A DNA stretch of 64,000 nucleotides from Actinacidiphila guanduensis (lineage in GTDB: Bacteria > Actinomycetota > Actinomycetes > Streptomycetales > Streptomycetaceae): contig NZ_FNIE01000001.1 in assembly GCF_900103985.1 (NCBI RefSeq), positions 124,001-188,000 on the forward strand. Direction: 5' to 3'. Positions within the stretch are counted from its first letter, which is position 1. Each line of letters begins with the position of its first letter. Positions 51,049 to 59,884 of this stretch are shown here, piece after piece. The translations under genes and the position numbers were made by a program. The notes under the pieces were generated by a model, which saw only the letters and a program-made list of their open reading frames with translations, did no database searches and was not told the DNA's origin.

Positions 51049-51516
51049 ATGACGAAGCTCCTGCTGTCCCTCCATGTCCTGGCCGCGCTCATGGCCGTCG
51101 GGCCCGTCGCTGTGGCGGCGAGCATGTTCCCCGCCGCTGTCCGGCGCGCCCACGCCGAGGGGCCGGACGCCGCCGGCCGCGCCACGGTCCGGGTGCTGCA
51201 CCGGGTGTGCCGCGTATACGGGGCCGTCGCGATCGCCGTGCCGGTGTTCGGCTTCGCCACCGCCGACCGGATGGGCGTGCTGGGCAGCGCCTGGCTGGTG
51301 ACCTCGATCGCGCTCACCGGCGTGGCCGCCGTGCTGCTGGTGCTGCTGATCCTGCCGGCGCAGGACGACCTGGTGGACCTGCTCGACGGTGACACGGGCG
51401 CCCTGGAGCGCTCCCGTACGGCGCGGCTGGCGATGCTCACCGGCGTCTTCAACCTGCTGTGGGCGGCGGTGACGGTGCTGATGATCGTCCGCCCGGGCTC
51501 CACCACCGGGGCCTGA
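51049..51516 (+). CDS. Four-helix integral membrane protein (DUF2269-like)
   Basis: A 155-residue membrane protein with four hydrophobic segments. They lie at about residues 1-25 (LLLSLHVLAALMAVGPVAVAAS), 57-75 (AVAIAVPVFGFATA), 82-105 (SAWLVTSIALTGVAAVLLVLLIL) and 131-150 (LAMLTGVFNLLWAAVTVLMIV). The size and spacing resemble DUF2269 proteins. No catalytic motif is visible. It is divergent from the GlxA regulator and could be its target. ATG 51049. The 197-bp gap between the two holds no gene I can support. Confidence 0.75.
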   Translation: MTKLLLSLHVLAALMAVGPVAVAASMFPAAVRRAHAEGPDAAGRATVRVLHRVCRVYGAVAIAVPVFGFATADRMGVLGSAWLVTSIALTGVAAVLLVLLILPAQDDLVDLLDGDTGALERSRTARLAMLTGVFNLLWAAVTVLMIVRPGSTTGA

Positions 51517-51526
51517 ACAGCACGCA

Positions 51527-51553
51527 GGGCCCGGCCGCCAGGCGGCCGGGCCC
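51527..51553. terminator. Bidirectional GC-rich hairpin terminator
   Basis: GGGCCCGGCCGCC (51527-51539) and its reverse complement (51541-51553) meet around one base; a real hairpin opens the centre. It lies between the convergent membrane protein (ends 51516) and propeller protein (ends 51583). Confidence 0.8.
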
Positions 51554-51582
51554 GCGTCGTGCCTTCGTCGTGCCCTCGGGGG

Positions 51583-54201
51583 CTAGTGGAGCGTGATCGC
51601 GTACAGGCCGCGGCCGTGGGTGGCGGCGTAGACGCGGCCGTCGGGGCCGAGCTTGACCTGGAGGACGGCGACGGCCGGCAGGCGGCCGAGACGGCTCCAG
51701 GTGGTGCGGTGCGGGGCCCGGTAGAGGACGCCCAGGTCGGTGGCGGCGACCAGGCCGCCGTTCGGCAGGGCCAGCAGCGAGTCGGCGGGCACGTCGGGAA
51801 GGTTCGTGGAGATGTCCTTCCAGGTGGCGCCGGCGTCGTAGGACTCGAAGATGTGGCCGGTGCCGGCGCCGGGGCCCGCGGTCCAGTGCCGGGAGAAGCC
51901 GTTCACCGCGAGGTAGACGTGGTCGGCGTCGGCCGGGTCGATGGCGAAGCCGGACAGGTAGCGGTTGGGCACGGTGCCGGTGGTGGGCAGCGAGATCTGG
52001 TGCCACCCGGTGCCGTCGGCGTTCCCCACGGCGATGCCGCGGGCGAAGCCCTGGCTGTCGCAGGGGCCGCACCAGGCCGCGTAGACCTTGCCGCCCTCGG
52101 CGGCGACCGCGGTGGCCACGTGGCCGGTGCCGAGGTCGAAGGCGTCCGTCCACTCGTCGCCGCTGCGGATCGCGTAGCCGTGGGTCTGCACCCACACGTG
52201 CTGGCCGCCGGCCACCCAGGTGTCGGCGTTCTCGGTGTCGGCCGTCAGGGGCGCGGTGAAGCGGGCGGCGCCGGTCTCGTTGTCCGGCGGTGCCACGTCG
52301 TAGCTGGTGGCCTTGGACGGGTCGTCGACCCAGGAGCCGTCGTTGACCGCGCAGTTCTGCGTGACGTTGACCGCGAGGTAGACGTACTCCTGGGCGATGT
52401 CGCAGCCGTCGGCGGGGTCGGTGAGCGTGTCGCCGCCGTCGCCGCCGAAGTTGGAACCCATCACCTTGTCGCCGGAGCGCAGCACCGACTGGCCGTTGTC
52501 CTGCAGGCCGCCGCCGACCGCCAGGCCGTGGCCGGAGGGGTCGCGGCCGACGCCCACCGAGTAGTACTGCAGGGTGTCGATGGTGCCGTCGTTGGTGGAC
52601 GTCCAGTCGGTGGCGTGACCGGAGGCGTCCGTCCGCCCGTTCAGCGGGCGCTTGTAGACGCCGCCGTCGTCGCCGACGTAGAGGAAGCTCTTGCCGTGCG
52701 AGCTGCCCACGGCGACCGCGTGCTGGTCGGCGTGGGTGGTGGGGCTGCAGTCGCCGGTCTGCTTGGACGGGTCGATGCTCCAGCACGGGAAGTCGAAGTT
52801 CCAGTACGGGCCGACGGCCGACCACGTGGTGCCGGCGTCCTTGGTCTCGAAGACCTCCTCCAGGCCCGCGTAGACGTGGTCGGCGTTGTTCGGGTCGACC
52901 TGGAGGAACTCGTTGTACCAGGCCTGCACGCCCGGCATGAAGCCCGGCTCGTCCAGCGCGGAACCGGCGTCGGCGAGCTTCTCGGTGTCGGCGATGCGGG
53001 TCCAGCTGCCGAACGGGTCACCGCTCTTGGAGACGTAGATCCCGTCGAGGTTGCTGTCGGGGTCGGTGTTCAGCGCGGTCGGCGACTGGTCGATGGCGTA
53101 GTAGCGCGAGCCGTCGGCGGAGCGGGCGAAGGTGATGTTGCCGATCGAGCCCGCGTCCGTGGGCAGTTGGCCGAGCGAGGTGACCCGGGTCCAGCCGCTG
53201 CCGCTCTTGCGGTACAGGCCGTTGTAGCTGTCGCCGCTGCGCCAGCCGACCGCGAGCAGCACCTTGGACGGGTCGTGGGGGTCGATCGCGACGTCGTTGG
53301 CGATGTTCTTGTACGGCGCCGCCGGGTCGTTCGCCAGCTTCCCGCCGGGCAGGTAGTCGGGGTTGGGCGCGAACTGCAGCGTCCAGGGCCCGCGCAGGTC
53401 GGTGGTGGAGTGCGACCACACGCCCCGGCTGGTGGAGGCCCACACGGTGTTCCCGCCGAACCGCAGGGTGTGGATCGTGGTGGAGTCCAGCTCGCTGCCG
53501 CCGACCCGGTCGCGGGTGGTGAAGGTGCCGTGGTGCGGGTGGGCGAGGACGTAGACGCCGCTGCCGAGGTAGGCGTCGGCGTTCGTGGTGGCCTCGCCGG
53601 TGCCGAGCCAGAGCCGGCCCTTGCCGTCCAGGGCGAGGGAGCCGGTGGCCTGGGTGGGCAGGGAGTCGCTGATCGGCTGCCAGTGGCCGCCGCCGGTGGC
53701 CGAGCGCCACACACCGCCGCCGGCGCTGCCCTCGTAGACGTAGCCCTGGTCGTCGGCGGCCAGGGCCGCGGTCCGGCCGGTCACCAGGCCGGCGCCGCCG
53801 CTGGAGTTGGAGTCGATGTCGCGGTAGCGCGGGTCGTCGGAGTTGTAGGGCAGCGTGGTCAGCGACGTCCACGAACCGCCGGTCTGCGGCAGCTTGTTCA
53901 GCTGGTCCCAGGCCGCCGAGAAGGCGCCGGGCGCGACCGTGCCGGGCGAGGTCCGCGCCTCGGCGAACTGCGCGGCGCCCTCGGCGATCTCGTGCGACTC
54001 GTCGCCGCCGTCACCGTCGCCCCCGTCGCCGTCTCCCCCGTCGTCGGCGGCCTGTGCGGCCTGGGCGTGCAGGGCGGTGACGAGGCGGGGCTTGGCGGCA
54101 GGGTGCCCTGGCGCGGCGCCCGCGGGCAGGGCGAAGAGCGCGGCCAGGGCGGTGACGGCTGAGATCGTCAGCCAGTGTCTCCTGCGGACGTGTGCGTGCA
54201 C
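51583..54201 (-). CDS. Secreted WD40/YVTN beta-propeller protein (sialidase-like fold)
   Basis: An 872-residue exported protein. Residues 1-31 are a signal peptide (HWLTISAVTALAALFALPAGAAPG). A linker rich in DGGDGDGG precedes repeated propeller blades whose units look like the BNR/Asp-box and xyloglucanase-type repeats (GYVYEGSAGGGVWRSATGGGHWQ; VYAGLEEVFETKDAGTTW; SFLYVGDDGGVYK; IFESYDAGATWKDISTNLPDV). The end RVYAATHGRGLYAITLH fits an extracellular hydrolase or lectin. No catalytic Asp-Glu set for GH33 or GH74 is confirmed. GTG 54201 follows GGGAGG. It is probably a binding or glycan-hydrolase protein. Its expression may be controlled through the repeated GGAGATTT(T)GAC upstream. Confidence 0.82.
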   Translation of the reverse strand: MHAHVRRRHWLTISAVTALAALFALPAGAAPGHPAAKPRLVTALHAQAAQAADDGGDGDGGDGDGGDESHEIAEGAAQFAEARTSPGTVAPGAFSAAWDQLNKLPQTGGSWTSLTTLPYNSDDPRYRDIDSNSSGGAGLVTGRTAALAADDQGYVYEGSAGGGVWRSATGGGHWQPISDSLPTQATGSLALDGKGRLWLGTGEATTNADAYLGSGVYVLAHPHHGTFTTRDRVGGSELDSTTIHTLRFGGNTVWASTSRGVWSHSTTDLRGPWTLQFAPNPDYLPGGKLANDPAAPYKNIANDVAIDPHDPSKVLLAVGWRSGDSYNGLYRKSGSGWTRVTSLGQLPTDAGSIGNITFARSADGSRYYAIDQSPTALNTDPDSNLDGIYVSKSGDPFGSWTRIADTEKLADAGSALDEPGFMPGVQAWYNEFLQVDPNNADHVYAGLEEVFETKDAGTTWSAVGPYWNFDFPCWSIDPSKQTGDCSPTTHADQHAVAVGSSHGKSFLYVGDDGGVYKRPLNGRTDASGHATDWTSTNDGTIDTLQYYSVGVGRDPSGHGLAVGGGLQDNGQSVLRSGDKVMGSNFGGDGGDTLTDPADGCDIAQEYVYLAVNVTQNCAVNDGSWVDDPSKATSYDVAPPDNETGAARFTAPLTADTENADTWVAGGQHVWVQTHGYAIRSGDEWTDAFDLGTGHVATAVAAEGGKVYAAWCGPCDSQGFARGIAVGNADGTGWHQISLPTTGTVPNRYLSGFAIDPADADHVYLAVNGFSRHWTAGPGAGTGHIFESYDAGATWKDISTNLPDVPADSLLALPNGGLVAATDLGVLYRAPHRTTWSRLGRLPAVAVLQVKLGPDGRVYAATHGRGLYAITLH

Positions 54202-54304
54202 GGGGCCTCCCGGAACGGGCGCGAACAGGCGCGGAACATGCGCGGATGCGAGCAGTTCGCAGGCCAATCGATCACGTGGGCGGGCCCAACAGGGCCCGGG
54301 CACA

Positions 54305-54327
54305 GGAGATTTGACGGAGATTTTGAC
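54305..54327. repeat. Tandem 11/12-bp repeat upstream of the propeller gene
   Basis: GGAGATTTGAC (54305-54315) is followed directly by GGAGATTTTGAC (54316-54327), one extra T apart. It lies 104 bp upstream of the secreted propeller gene on its coding (minus) side, where the reverse complement gives two TCAAA-TCTCC boxes. It is a candidate regulator-binding site. The rest of the gap (54202-54486) contains a GGGCCC-AACA-GGGCCC hairpin (about 54282-54297). Confidence 0.5.
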
Positions 54328-54486
54328 AAGATCCTGCCAATTGGGTGGTGGTGCGGGCGGGTTTGGTCGGAGGTTTGCAGCCGCGGTCGCGGGCGTGCTA
54401 AGGGGGGCGGCCCGCTCGTGGCCGATACAGGTGGCGCGTGGCCGATGCAGCCGGGCGTGGCCGGCGCAGCCGTCAGGTCGGGCCGG

Positions 54487-56931
54487 TCAGGAGGGCTGCG
54501 CCGTGGGGGCCGGGAACGGCTGGCCGCCGTCGGCGCCCTCGCCGCCCTCCAGCCGCTGCTCGCACCAGACCGTCTTGCCCGCGCGGGAGTGCCGCGTGCC
54601 CCACCGCCGGGTGAGCTGCGCGACGAGCAGGAGTCCGCGTCCCCCCTCGTCGGACTGGCGGGCCCGGCGCATGTGCGGCGCGGTGCTGCTGCCGTCCGAC
54701 ACCTCGCAGATGAGCGCCTTGTCGTTGATGAGCCGCAGTTGCAGGGGCGGGCGCCCGTATCTGATGGCGTTGGTCACCAGTTCGCTGACGACGAGTTCGG
54801 TGACGAACCCGGCATCGGCCAGGCCCCACTCGGCCAGGCGCTCGGCCGCCCAGGAACGGGCCCGGCCCACGAAGGCGTCCTCCGGCAACACGTCGAGCAC
54901 GGCCGCCTGCCGCGCGTCCAGCGCGCGGGTCCGCGCCAGCAGCAGGGCCGCATCGTCCGTGGGCCTGCTGGGCAGCAGCCGGTCCAGGACGGTGTCGCAC
55001 AGCTCGCCGAGCGACCGTCCGGTGGTGCGCAGCGCCTCCTCCACCTGCTGCTGCGCCCGGTCGGGGTGGCGGTGCCGGAGGTCGATCAGCCCGTCGGTGT
55101 ACAGGGCTATCAGCGAGCCCTCCGGGAGGGTCAGCTCGGTGCTCTCGAACGGCAGGCCGCTGACGCCCAGCGGCGGGCCGGTGGAGAGCCGGGGGGTGGC
55201 CGCCGTGCCGTCGGGCAGGACCACCACCGGCGTCGGGTGGCCCGCCGACGCGAGGACGCACGTGCGGGAGATCGGGTCGTACACGGCGTACGCGCAGGTG
55301 GCGCCGAGGTCTCCGCCGCCGTGCGGGTCCTGCTCCTCCGCGCCCATCCGGGTCAGCATGTCGTCCAGGTGCGTCAGCAACTCGTCCGAGGGCAGGTCCA
55401 CGTCCGCGAGGGTGCGTACCGCGGTGCGCAGTCTGCCCATGGTGGCCGCGGCGTTGATGCCGTGCCCGACGACGTCGCCCACCACGAGTGCGACGCGCGT
55501 GCCGGACAGGGGGATCACGTCGTACCAGTCGCCGCCGACGCCCGCGCCCGAGTCGGCGGGCAGGTAGCGGCCCGCGGTGTCGACCGCCGACTGCCGCCGG
55601 GGAGTCTGCGGCAGCAGACTGCGCTGCAGCGCGAGCGCGGTGCCGCGTTCGCGCGCGTACCGCCGGGCGTTGTCCAGGCACACCGCGGCGCGGGAGACCA
55701 GTTCCTCGGTCAGGAGCAGGTCGTCCTCGTCGAAGGGGTCCGGCCTGCTCCGCAGCAGGACGGCCCCGCCCAGGACGGTGCCGCGGGCGACGAGGGGCAC
55801 CACCAGCACCGAGTGGTAGCCGTACGCGCGGAACTGCCGGGCCCGCGCCGGATCGGCCGCCAGCCAGGCCCGGATCTCCTCGCTGTCGGCCGCCAGGAGC
55901 ATGGAGCTGCCGGTGGCCATGGACCGGATCGGTGGCGAGTCCGCGGGGAACAGGTCGACGCCGCCGGGTTCCCTGATCCTCTCCGGCGCCCCCTCGCGGA
56001 AGGACTTGTGTGCCGCGCGGTACAGGGCGACGCTGCCGGTGTAGAAGCCGGGCTCCTCGCCGTGCAGCACGCTCTCCAGCAGGTCGACGTGGGTCCAGTC
56101 GGCCAGCCTCGGGCACAGCACGTCGGTCAGTTCGCGGGCGGTCGCCCGCAGGTCGAGCGTGGTGCCGATGCTCGTGCTCGCCTCGTTCAGCAGCGTGAGC
56201 CGCTCCCGGGCCCGGCGGTATCCGGTGACGTCCCGGAGAGTGGAGCACAGGCCGATCCTGCGGCCCGCGGAATCGGTCAGCGGGTGGACGCCGGCGACGA
56301 ACACGCTGTCGCGGTCCGGCGTCGCGGCGACCCGGCCGTGCACCTCCTGACGCTGCACCTCGGCGCCGCCGGCCAGCACCTCGCGCTGCCGCCGGCGCCA
56401 CGCGGTGCTCCCCGGGCCCGTCACGGCGTCCACGGGGTCACGGCAGCCGCCCTCGCCGCTCGGCGTCCCCGTCAGCCGGGTCATGCCCCTGCTCTGACGC
56501 AGGCAGTCCAGGTCGGGCCCGTAGACGGCCAGGGCGATCGGGGACTCGTCGAGCAGCCACCGCAGCAGCGCCGTGTCGAACTCCTCCTCCTGCGGGGGCG
56601 GCAGCAGCGAGAGGACCGTTCCGGGCACGCGGTCGCCGCGGACATCGGCCGGGCAGGTCTGCACGCGCAGCGGCACCTGCGCCCCCTGCCGGGTCCGGAA
56701 GACGAGGACGCCGTTCCAGCCCGCTGCCTGCGGGGACGGCGACCGCGGCAGACCGGGAGGCGCGAGGAGGTCGTCCAGCGGCCGGCCCATGACCTCCTCG
56801 GGCCGGTGGCCCAGCAGAGCCTGCGCGAGGGAACTCCACAGGACGACGCGGCCGTCGCCGTCGGCGGCGAGCAGACCGGCGGCAGCGGGCTGCGCACCAG
56901 GACAGGCGCCGTTGTCGTTTCCCGGCTGCAC
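54487..56931 (-). CDS. PAS-PAS-GAF-SpoIIE phosphatase-HATPase fusion
   Basis: An 814-residue signalling protein. In order: an N-terminal PAS domain (about 15-110), a second PAS (about 120-240, with CSTLRDVTGYRRARERL), a GAF domain (about 250-430), a PP2C/SpoIIE phosphatase (about 440-670; VGGDWYDVIP, VVGDVVGHGINAA, LYTDGL, DDAALLL), and a C-terminal HATPase anti-sigma-like kinase domain (about 680-800; FVTELVVSELVTNAIRYG, the Bergerat N-box, and EGGRGLLLV). Such proteins integrate signals and both phosphorylate and dephosphorylate anti-sigma antagonists in Streptomyces partner-switching. The GTG start at 56931 follows GGGAAGGGA. It is downstream of the histidine kinase gene, but a perfect palindrome separates them. 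Confidence 0.92.
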   Translation of the reverse strand: MQPGNDNGACPGAQPAAAGLLAADGDGRVVLWSSLAQALLGHRPEEVMGRPLDDLLAPPGLPRSPSPQAAGWNGVLVFRTRQGAQVPLRVQTCPADVRGDRVPGTVLSLLPPPQEEEFDTALLRWLLDESPIALAVYGPDLDCLRQSRGMTRLTGTPSGEGGCRDPVDAVTGPGSTAWRRRQREVLAGGAEVQRQEVHGRVAATPDRDSVFVAGVHPLTDSAGRRIGLCSTLRDVTGYRRARERLTLLNEASTSIGTTLDLRATARELTDVLCPRLADWTHVDLLESVLHGEEPGFYTGSVALYRAAHKSFREGAPERIREPGGVDLFPADSPPIRSMATGSSMLLAADSEEIRAWLAADPARARQFRAYGYHSVLVVPLVARGTVLGGAVLLRSRPDPFDEDDLLLTEELVSRAAVCLDNARRYARERGTALALQRSLLPQTPRRQSAVDTAGRYLPADSGAGVGGDWYDVIPLSGTRVALVVGDVVGHGINAAATMGRLRTAVRTLADVDLPSDELLTHLDDMLTRMGAEEQDPHGGGDLGATCAYAVYDPISRTCVLASAGHPTPVVVLPDGTAATPRLSTGPPLGVSGLPFESTELTLPEGSLIALYTDGLIDLRHRHPDRAQQQVEEALRTTGRSLGELCDTVLDRLLPSRPTDDAALLLARTRALDARQAAVLDVLPEDAFVGRARSWAAERLAEWGLADAGFVTELVVSELVTNAIRYGRPPLQLRLINDKALICEVSDGSSTAPHMRRARQSDEGGRGLLLVAQLTRRWGTRHSRAGKTVWCEQRLEGGEGADGGQPFPAPTAQPS

Positions 56932-57026
56932 GACGGAATCGTCCCTTCCCGAAGCGTGGCCCCACCATCCAGTCTGCGCCCGTGCCCGCGGAGGAGCCAG
57001 GACGCCTGCCGGCAGGTCCGCCGCTC

Positions 57027-57046
57027 CCCCGCGGGGCCCCGCGGGG
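57027..57046. terminator. Perfect 20-bp GC palindrome after the sensor kinase gene
   Basis: CCCCGCGGGG is directly followed by its exact copy CCCCGCGGGG (57027-57036 and 57037-57046), so the whole is palindromic. It lies 60 bp after the histidine-kinase stop on the minus strand and upstream of the phosphatase gene. It is a likely terminator, though low complexity may explain it. Confidence 0.5.
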
Positions 57047-57105
57047 CCGGCCGGACGGGGCCGGGGGCTCGGCGGCCGAGCCGGTACGGCACCTGCTCCC
57101 AGGGC

Positions 57106-58326
57106 CTACGCGGGCAGCCGCAGCGTGACCGTCAGGCCGCCTTCCGGGCGGGCCTCGGCGGTCACCTGGCCGCCGTGGGCGCGGGCGACCGCCCGCACGA
57201 TGGACAGGCCCAGGCCGCTGCCCTCGGGGGCGCCCTGCGCTCTCGCCCCACGGCGGGTGTGCACGCCGCGGTGGAAGGGCTCGAAGAGGTCGCCGACGTG
57301 TCGCGGGTCCAGTACGGGGCCGTCGTTGGCGACGGTGAGCACGGCCTGCTCGCCCTCCCGCGCAGCCGCCGTCGCCACCCGCAGCAGGCCGCCGTCGCGG
57401 TTGTGGCGGACGGCGTTCTCCAGCAGGTTCGCCGCCGCGATGCCGAGCAGGGCGACGTTCGCCCGCACCGGCGCGGGGTCCAGCTCGACCCGCAGCCGCA
57501 GCCGGCGGGCCCGTACGGCGGCGGCGATCCCGTCCAGCGCTTCGGCGGCGATGTCGGCGAGGTCGTCCTCGACCGGGTCGGTGACGCGCTGCTCGGAGCG
57601 GGCGAGCACCAGCAGCGCGGCGATCAGGTGCTGGGCGCGCTCGGTGGAGTCGGCGACGTCCGCGGCCATGGCCCGCCACTGGGCCTCGGTGACGGCCGGT
57701 TTGGCGACGGTGACCTCCACCGCCGCCCGGGTCAGCGCGAGCGGGGTGCGCAGCTCGTGGCTGGCGTTGGCAACGAACCGGCGCTGGGCGGCGAAGGCGG
57801 CGTCCAGCCGCTCCAGCATGGCGTCGAAGGTGTCGCCCAGTTCCTTGAGCTCGTCGTCGGGCCCGGGCAGGCGGAGCCGCTCGTGCAGCGTGGTGTCGCC
57901 GGCCCTGCGGGCGGCCGCCGTGATCGCCGCGAGCGGGCGCAGCATCCGGCCCGCCACCCACCAGCCGGCCAGCGCGGACAGGGCCACCACGACCGCGAGC
58001 AGCACCAGCGAGATGACCAGCAGCCGGGAGGCGGCGGCGTCGCGGATCTGGTCGGACAGGCCGACGATGTGGTCGTGGTCGGGGTCGAGCCGGCTGGGCA
58101 CCTCGTGGGCCGGCAGCGGCCGGAAGATCTCGTGGTAGAAGGCGGTGGTCATGGCGAGCACCAGGACGCAGCCGCCGAGGGTGAAGAGCACGGCGTAGGT
58201 GAGGGTCAGGCGGGTGCGCAGGGTCATGGCGGGCAGCCGCGGCCGCAGCCGGCGCAGGCGGGAGGACCGCGGGGTGCCGTCCTCGATGCTTCCGCGGGCT
58301 GCGCGGGGCCCGCTCCCGTCGCTCAT
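57106..58326 (-). CDS. Sensor histidine kinase (two-component system with 58323)
   Basis: A 406-residue membrane sensor kinase. A short cytosolic tail leads to TM1 (about 38-62), a small extracytoplasmic loop of about 38 residues (HEIFRPLPAHEVPSRLDPDHDHIVGL, histidine/aspartate-rich), TM2 (about 100-125), HAMP, the H-box ASHELRTPL with phosphoacceptor His190, and an HATPase domain (N-box LLENAVRHNRDGG, G-box GSGLGLSIV). ATG 58326 overlaps the response-regulator stop (ATGA), so the two are translationally coupled. The loop HDH suggests metal or redox sensing. It probably regulates the flavinylation genes at 59093-61828; the downstream hairpin ends the operon. Confidence 0.95.
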   Translation of the reverse strand: MSDGSGPRAARGSIEDGTPRSSRLRRLRPRLPAMTLRTRLTLTYAVLFTLGGCVLVLAMTTAFYHEIFRPLPAHEVPSRLDPDHDHIVGLSDQIRDAAASRLLVISLVLLAVVVALSALAGWWVAGRMLRPLAAITAAARRAGDTTLHERLRLPGPDDELKELGDTFDAMLERLDAAFAAQRRFVANASHELRTPLALTRAAVEVTVAKPAVTEAQWRAMAADVADSTERAQHLIAALLVLARSEQRVTDPVEDDLADIAAEALDGIAAAVRARRLRLRVELDPAPVRANVALLGIAAANLLENAVRHNRDGGLLRVATAAAREGEQAVLTVANDGPVLDPRHVGDLFEPFHRGVHTRRGARAQGAPEGSGLGLSIVRAVARAHGGQVTAEARPEGGLTVTLRLPA

Positions 58327-58979
58327 CGCACGATCCGGTATCCGGCGCCGACCAGCGTCTCGATCACCTCGGGCGGCCCGAGCTTGCGGCGCAGCCGGTT
58401 GACGGTGACGCGGACGGTGTTGGTGAAGGGGTCGGCGTTCTCGTCCCAGGCCCGCTCCAGCAGCTCCTCGTGGCTGAGCACGGCGCCGTCCGCGGCCAGC
58501 AGCAGCCGCAGCACGGCGAACTCCTTGGCGGTCAGCGCGATCGGACGCCCGCCGCGGTGCACGGTGTGCCGCAGCGTGTCCATGCTGACGCCGCCGCCGG
58601 TGAGCGTGACGCCGTGGGCGCCCCTGCGGCGGCCGAGGGCCTGGATGCGCAGGGTCAGCTCGGCGAAGGAGAAGGGTTTGCCCAGGTAGTCGTCGGCGCC
58701 CAGGCTCAGCCCGTCGACCCGGTCGTCGGTGCCGGACAGCGCGGTGAGCATCAGGACCATGGGGCCGCCCTCGCGGCCCGCCAGCTCCGCGCACACCTCG
58801 TCGCCGGAGCGGCCGGGCAGGTCGCGGTCGAGGACGAGGACGTCATAGCCGTTGAGCGCGGCTTTCTCCAGGGCGTCCTCGCCGTCGTGGCTGACGTCGA
58901 CCGCCATGCCCTGGTCGCGCAGGCCCTCCGCGATGCGGGCGGCCAGCCGCTGCTCGTCCTCGACCACCAGTACGCGCAT
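58323..58979 (-). CDS. OmpR/PhoB-type response regulator
   Basis: A 218-residue DNA-binding response regulator. The receiver has phosphoacceptor Asp51 (LVLDRDLPG), the acidic pair in VVEDEQ, Thr79 in MLTALSG and Lys101 in LGKPFSF. The winged-helix effector domain spans about 125-218 (LTAKEFAVLRLLLAADGAVLSHEELLERAWDENADPFTNTVRVTVNRLRRKLGPPEVIETLVGAGYRIV). ATG 58979. It is transcribed just downstream of the ApbE gene (114-bp gap) and overlaps its kinase by 4 bp. OmpR-type proteins bind tandem direct repeats, and an 11-bp-spaced TAAC repeat lies upstream of the reductase gene at 61953-61969. Confidence 0.95.
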   Translation of the reverse strand: MRVLVVEDEQRLAARIAEGLRDQGMAVDVSHDGEDALEKAALNGYDVLVLDRDLPGRSGDEVCAELAGREGGPMVLMLTALSGTDDRVDGLSLGADDYLGKPFSFAELTLRIQALGRRRGAHGVTLTGGGVSMDTLRHTVHRGGRPIALTAKEFAVLRLLLAADGAVLSHEELLERAWDENADPFTNTVRVTVNRLRRKLGPPEVIETLVGAGYRIVR

Positions 58980-59092
58980 GTCCTCATCCTCTCGCTCAGC
59001 AGCCCGTCGCGGCGTGCGACGCCCGGAACCTGTCCGCGACGTCGCCTCCGGTAACGCCCCGCGGGTGGGCGCCGCGGCTTCGCGGGCAGGCC

Positions 59093-59884
59093 CTAGCCGA
59101 GCAGGCCCGGCCCGCCCGTGGTGCGCACCCTGCCCGCGGGGTCCACCGTCACCGCCCGGTAGCCGCGGCCGGCCTGCCGCTCCAGCCAGGCATGGGCGGC
59201 CGCGGCCGTGCCGTGGGCCATGGCCGCGGTGGCGTAGCCGTCGGCCAGGGCCAGGTCGGGACCGGTGACGGTGACCTGGACCAGGGCGCCGGCCGGGCGG
59301 CCGGTCGCGGGCTCCCAGATGTGGGCGCCGCGTTCGGCGGTGCCGGAGGTGGCCACGGCCCCCTCGCCGACCTCGACGGCGCCCAGCAGATGCCCGGGCC
59401 GGTGCGGGTCGGCGATCCCGACCCGCCAGGGCGGTGCGGGGTCCGCGCCGGGCGGCCCGGACCGCAACCGTACGTCGCCGCCGGCGTTGAGCGCGTGCCG
59501 GGGCAGGCCGTGGACGGCGAGCAGGGCGCTCGCGCGCTCGGCGGCCCAGCCCTTCACGGCGCCGGAGGGGTCGAAGCGCGGCGGGTCGCCCACCGCCCAG
59601 GCGTCGAAGGCGCCGCCGCTGTCGCGGTGCAGGCCATCGCACAGCGCCAGCACCTCGCGCAGTTCCCGGGCGTCCGGGTGGCCGTCGAGCCGGGCCGGGT
59701 CGAGGGCGCCGTCGCGGATGCGGCTGACGGGGCTGTCCGGCCGGAAGGGCGAGAACGTCCGGTCCACATGGCGCAGGAAGGCGAAGGCCGCGTCGGCGGC
59801 GGCCTGGAAGCGGGCGCTGTCGGGAGCGGCCAGGGAGATCACGGTGCCCATGGTCTCCAGGACGGCGCTCCTCATCGCGCTCAC
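59093..59884 (-). CDS. apbE: FAD:protein FMN transferase (ApbE)
   Basis: ApbE attaches FMN covalently to Thr/Ser of target proteins using FAD and Mg2+. The 263-residue protein has the family landmarks MRSAVLETMGTVISL, TFSPFRPDSPVSRI near residue 42, GGAFDAWAVGDPPRFDPSGAVKGWAAERAS (FAD-binding and DPSGxxKGxA), LNAGGDVRL, and the C-terminal LADGYATAAMAHG (metal-site region). It lacks a clear signal peptide or lipobox, so cytoplasmic or other export must be considered. GTG 59884 overlaps the stop of the FMN-binding-protein gene (GTGA); ATG 59875 is the alternative. The adjacent FMN-binding protein, with SGAT at its C-terminus, is the obvious substrate. Confidence 0.93.
   Translation of the reverse strand: MSAMRSAVLETMGTVISLAAPDSARFQAAADAAFAFLRHVDRTFSPFRPDSPVSRIRDGALDPARLDGHPDARELREVLALCDGLHRDSGGAFDAWAVGDPPRFDPSGAVKGWAAERASALLAVHGLPRHALNAGGDVRLRSGPPGADPAPPWRVGIADPHRPGHLLGAVEVGEGAVATSGTAERGAHIWEPATGRPAGALVQVTVTGPDLALADGYATAAMAHGTAAAAHAWLERQAGRGYRAVTVDPAGRVRTTGGPGLLG

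Noticed and set aside
51559..54162. 867-codon plus-strand frame opposite the propeller gene
   Set aside because: Composition is V/G/A/R-rich without motifs, and the minus-strand frame has a signal peptide and regular propeller repeats.
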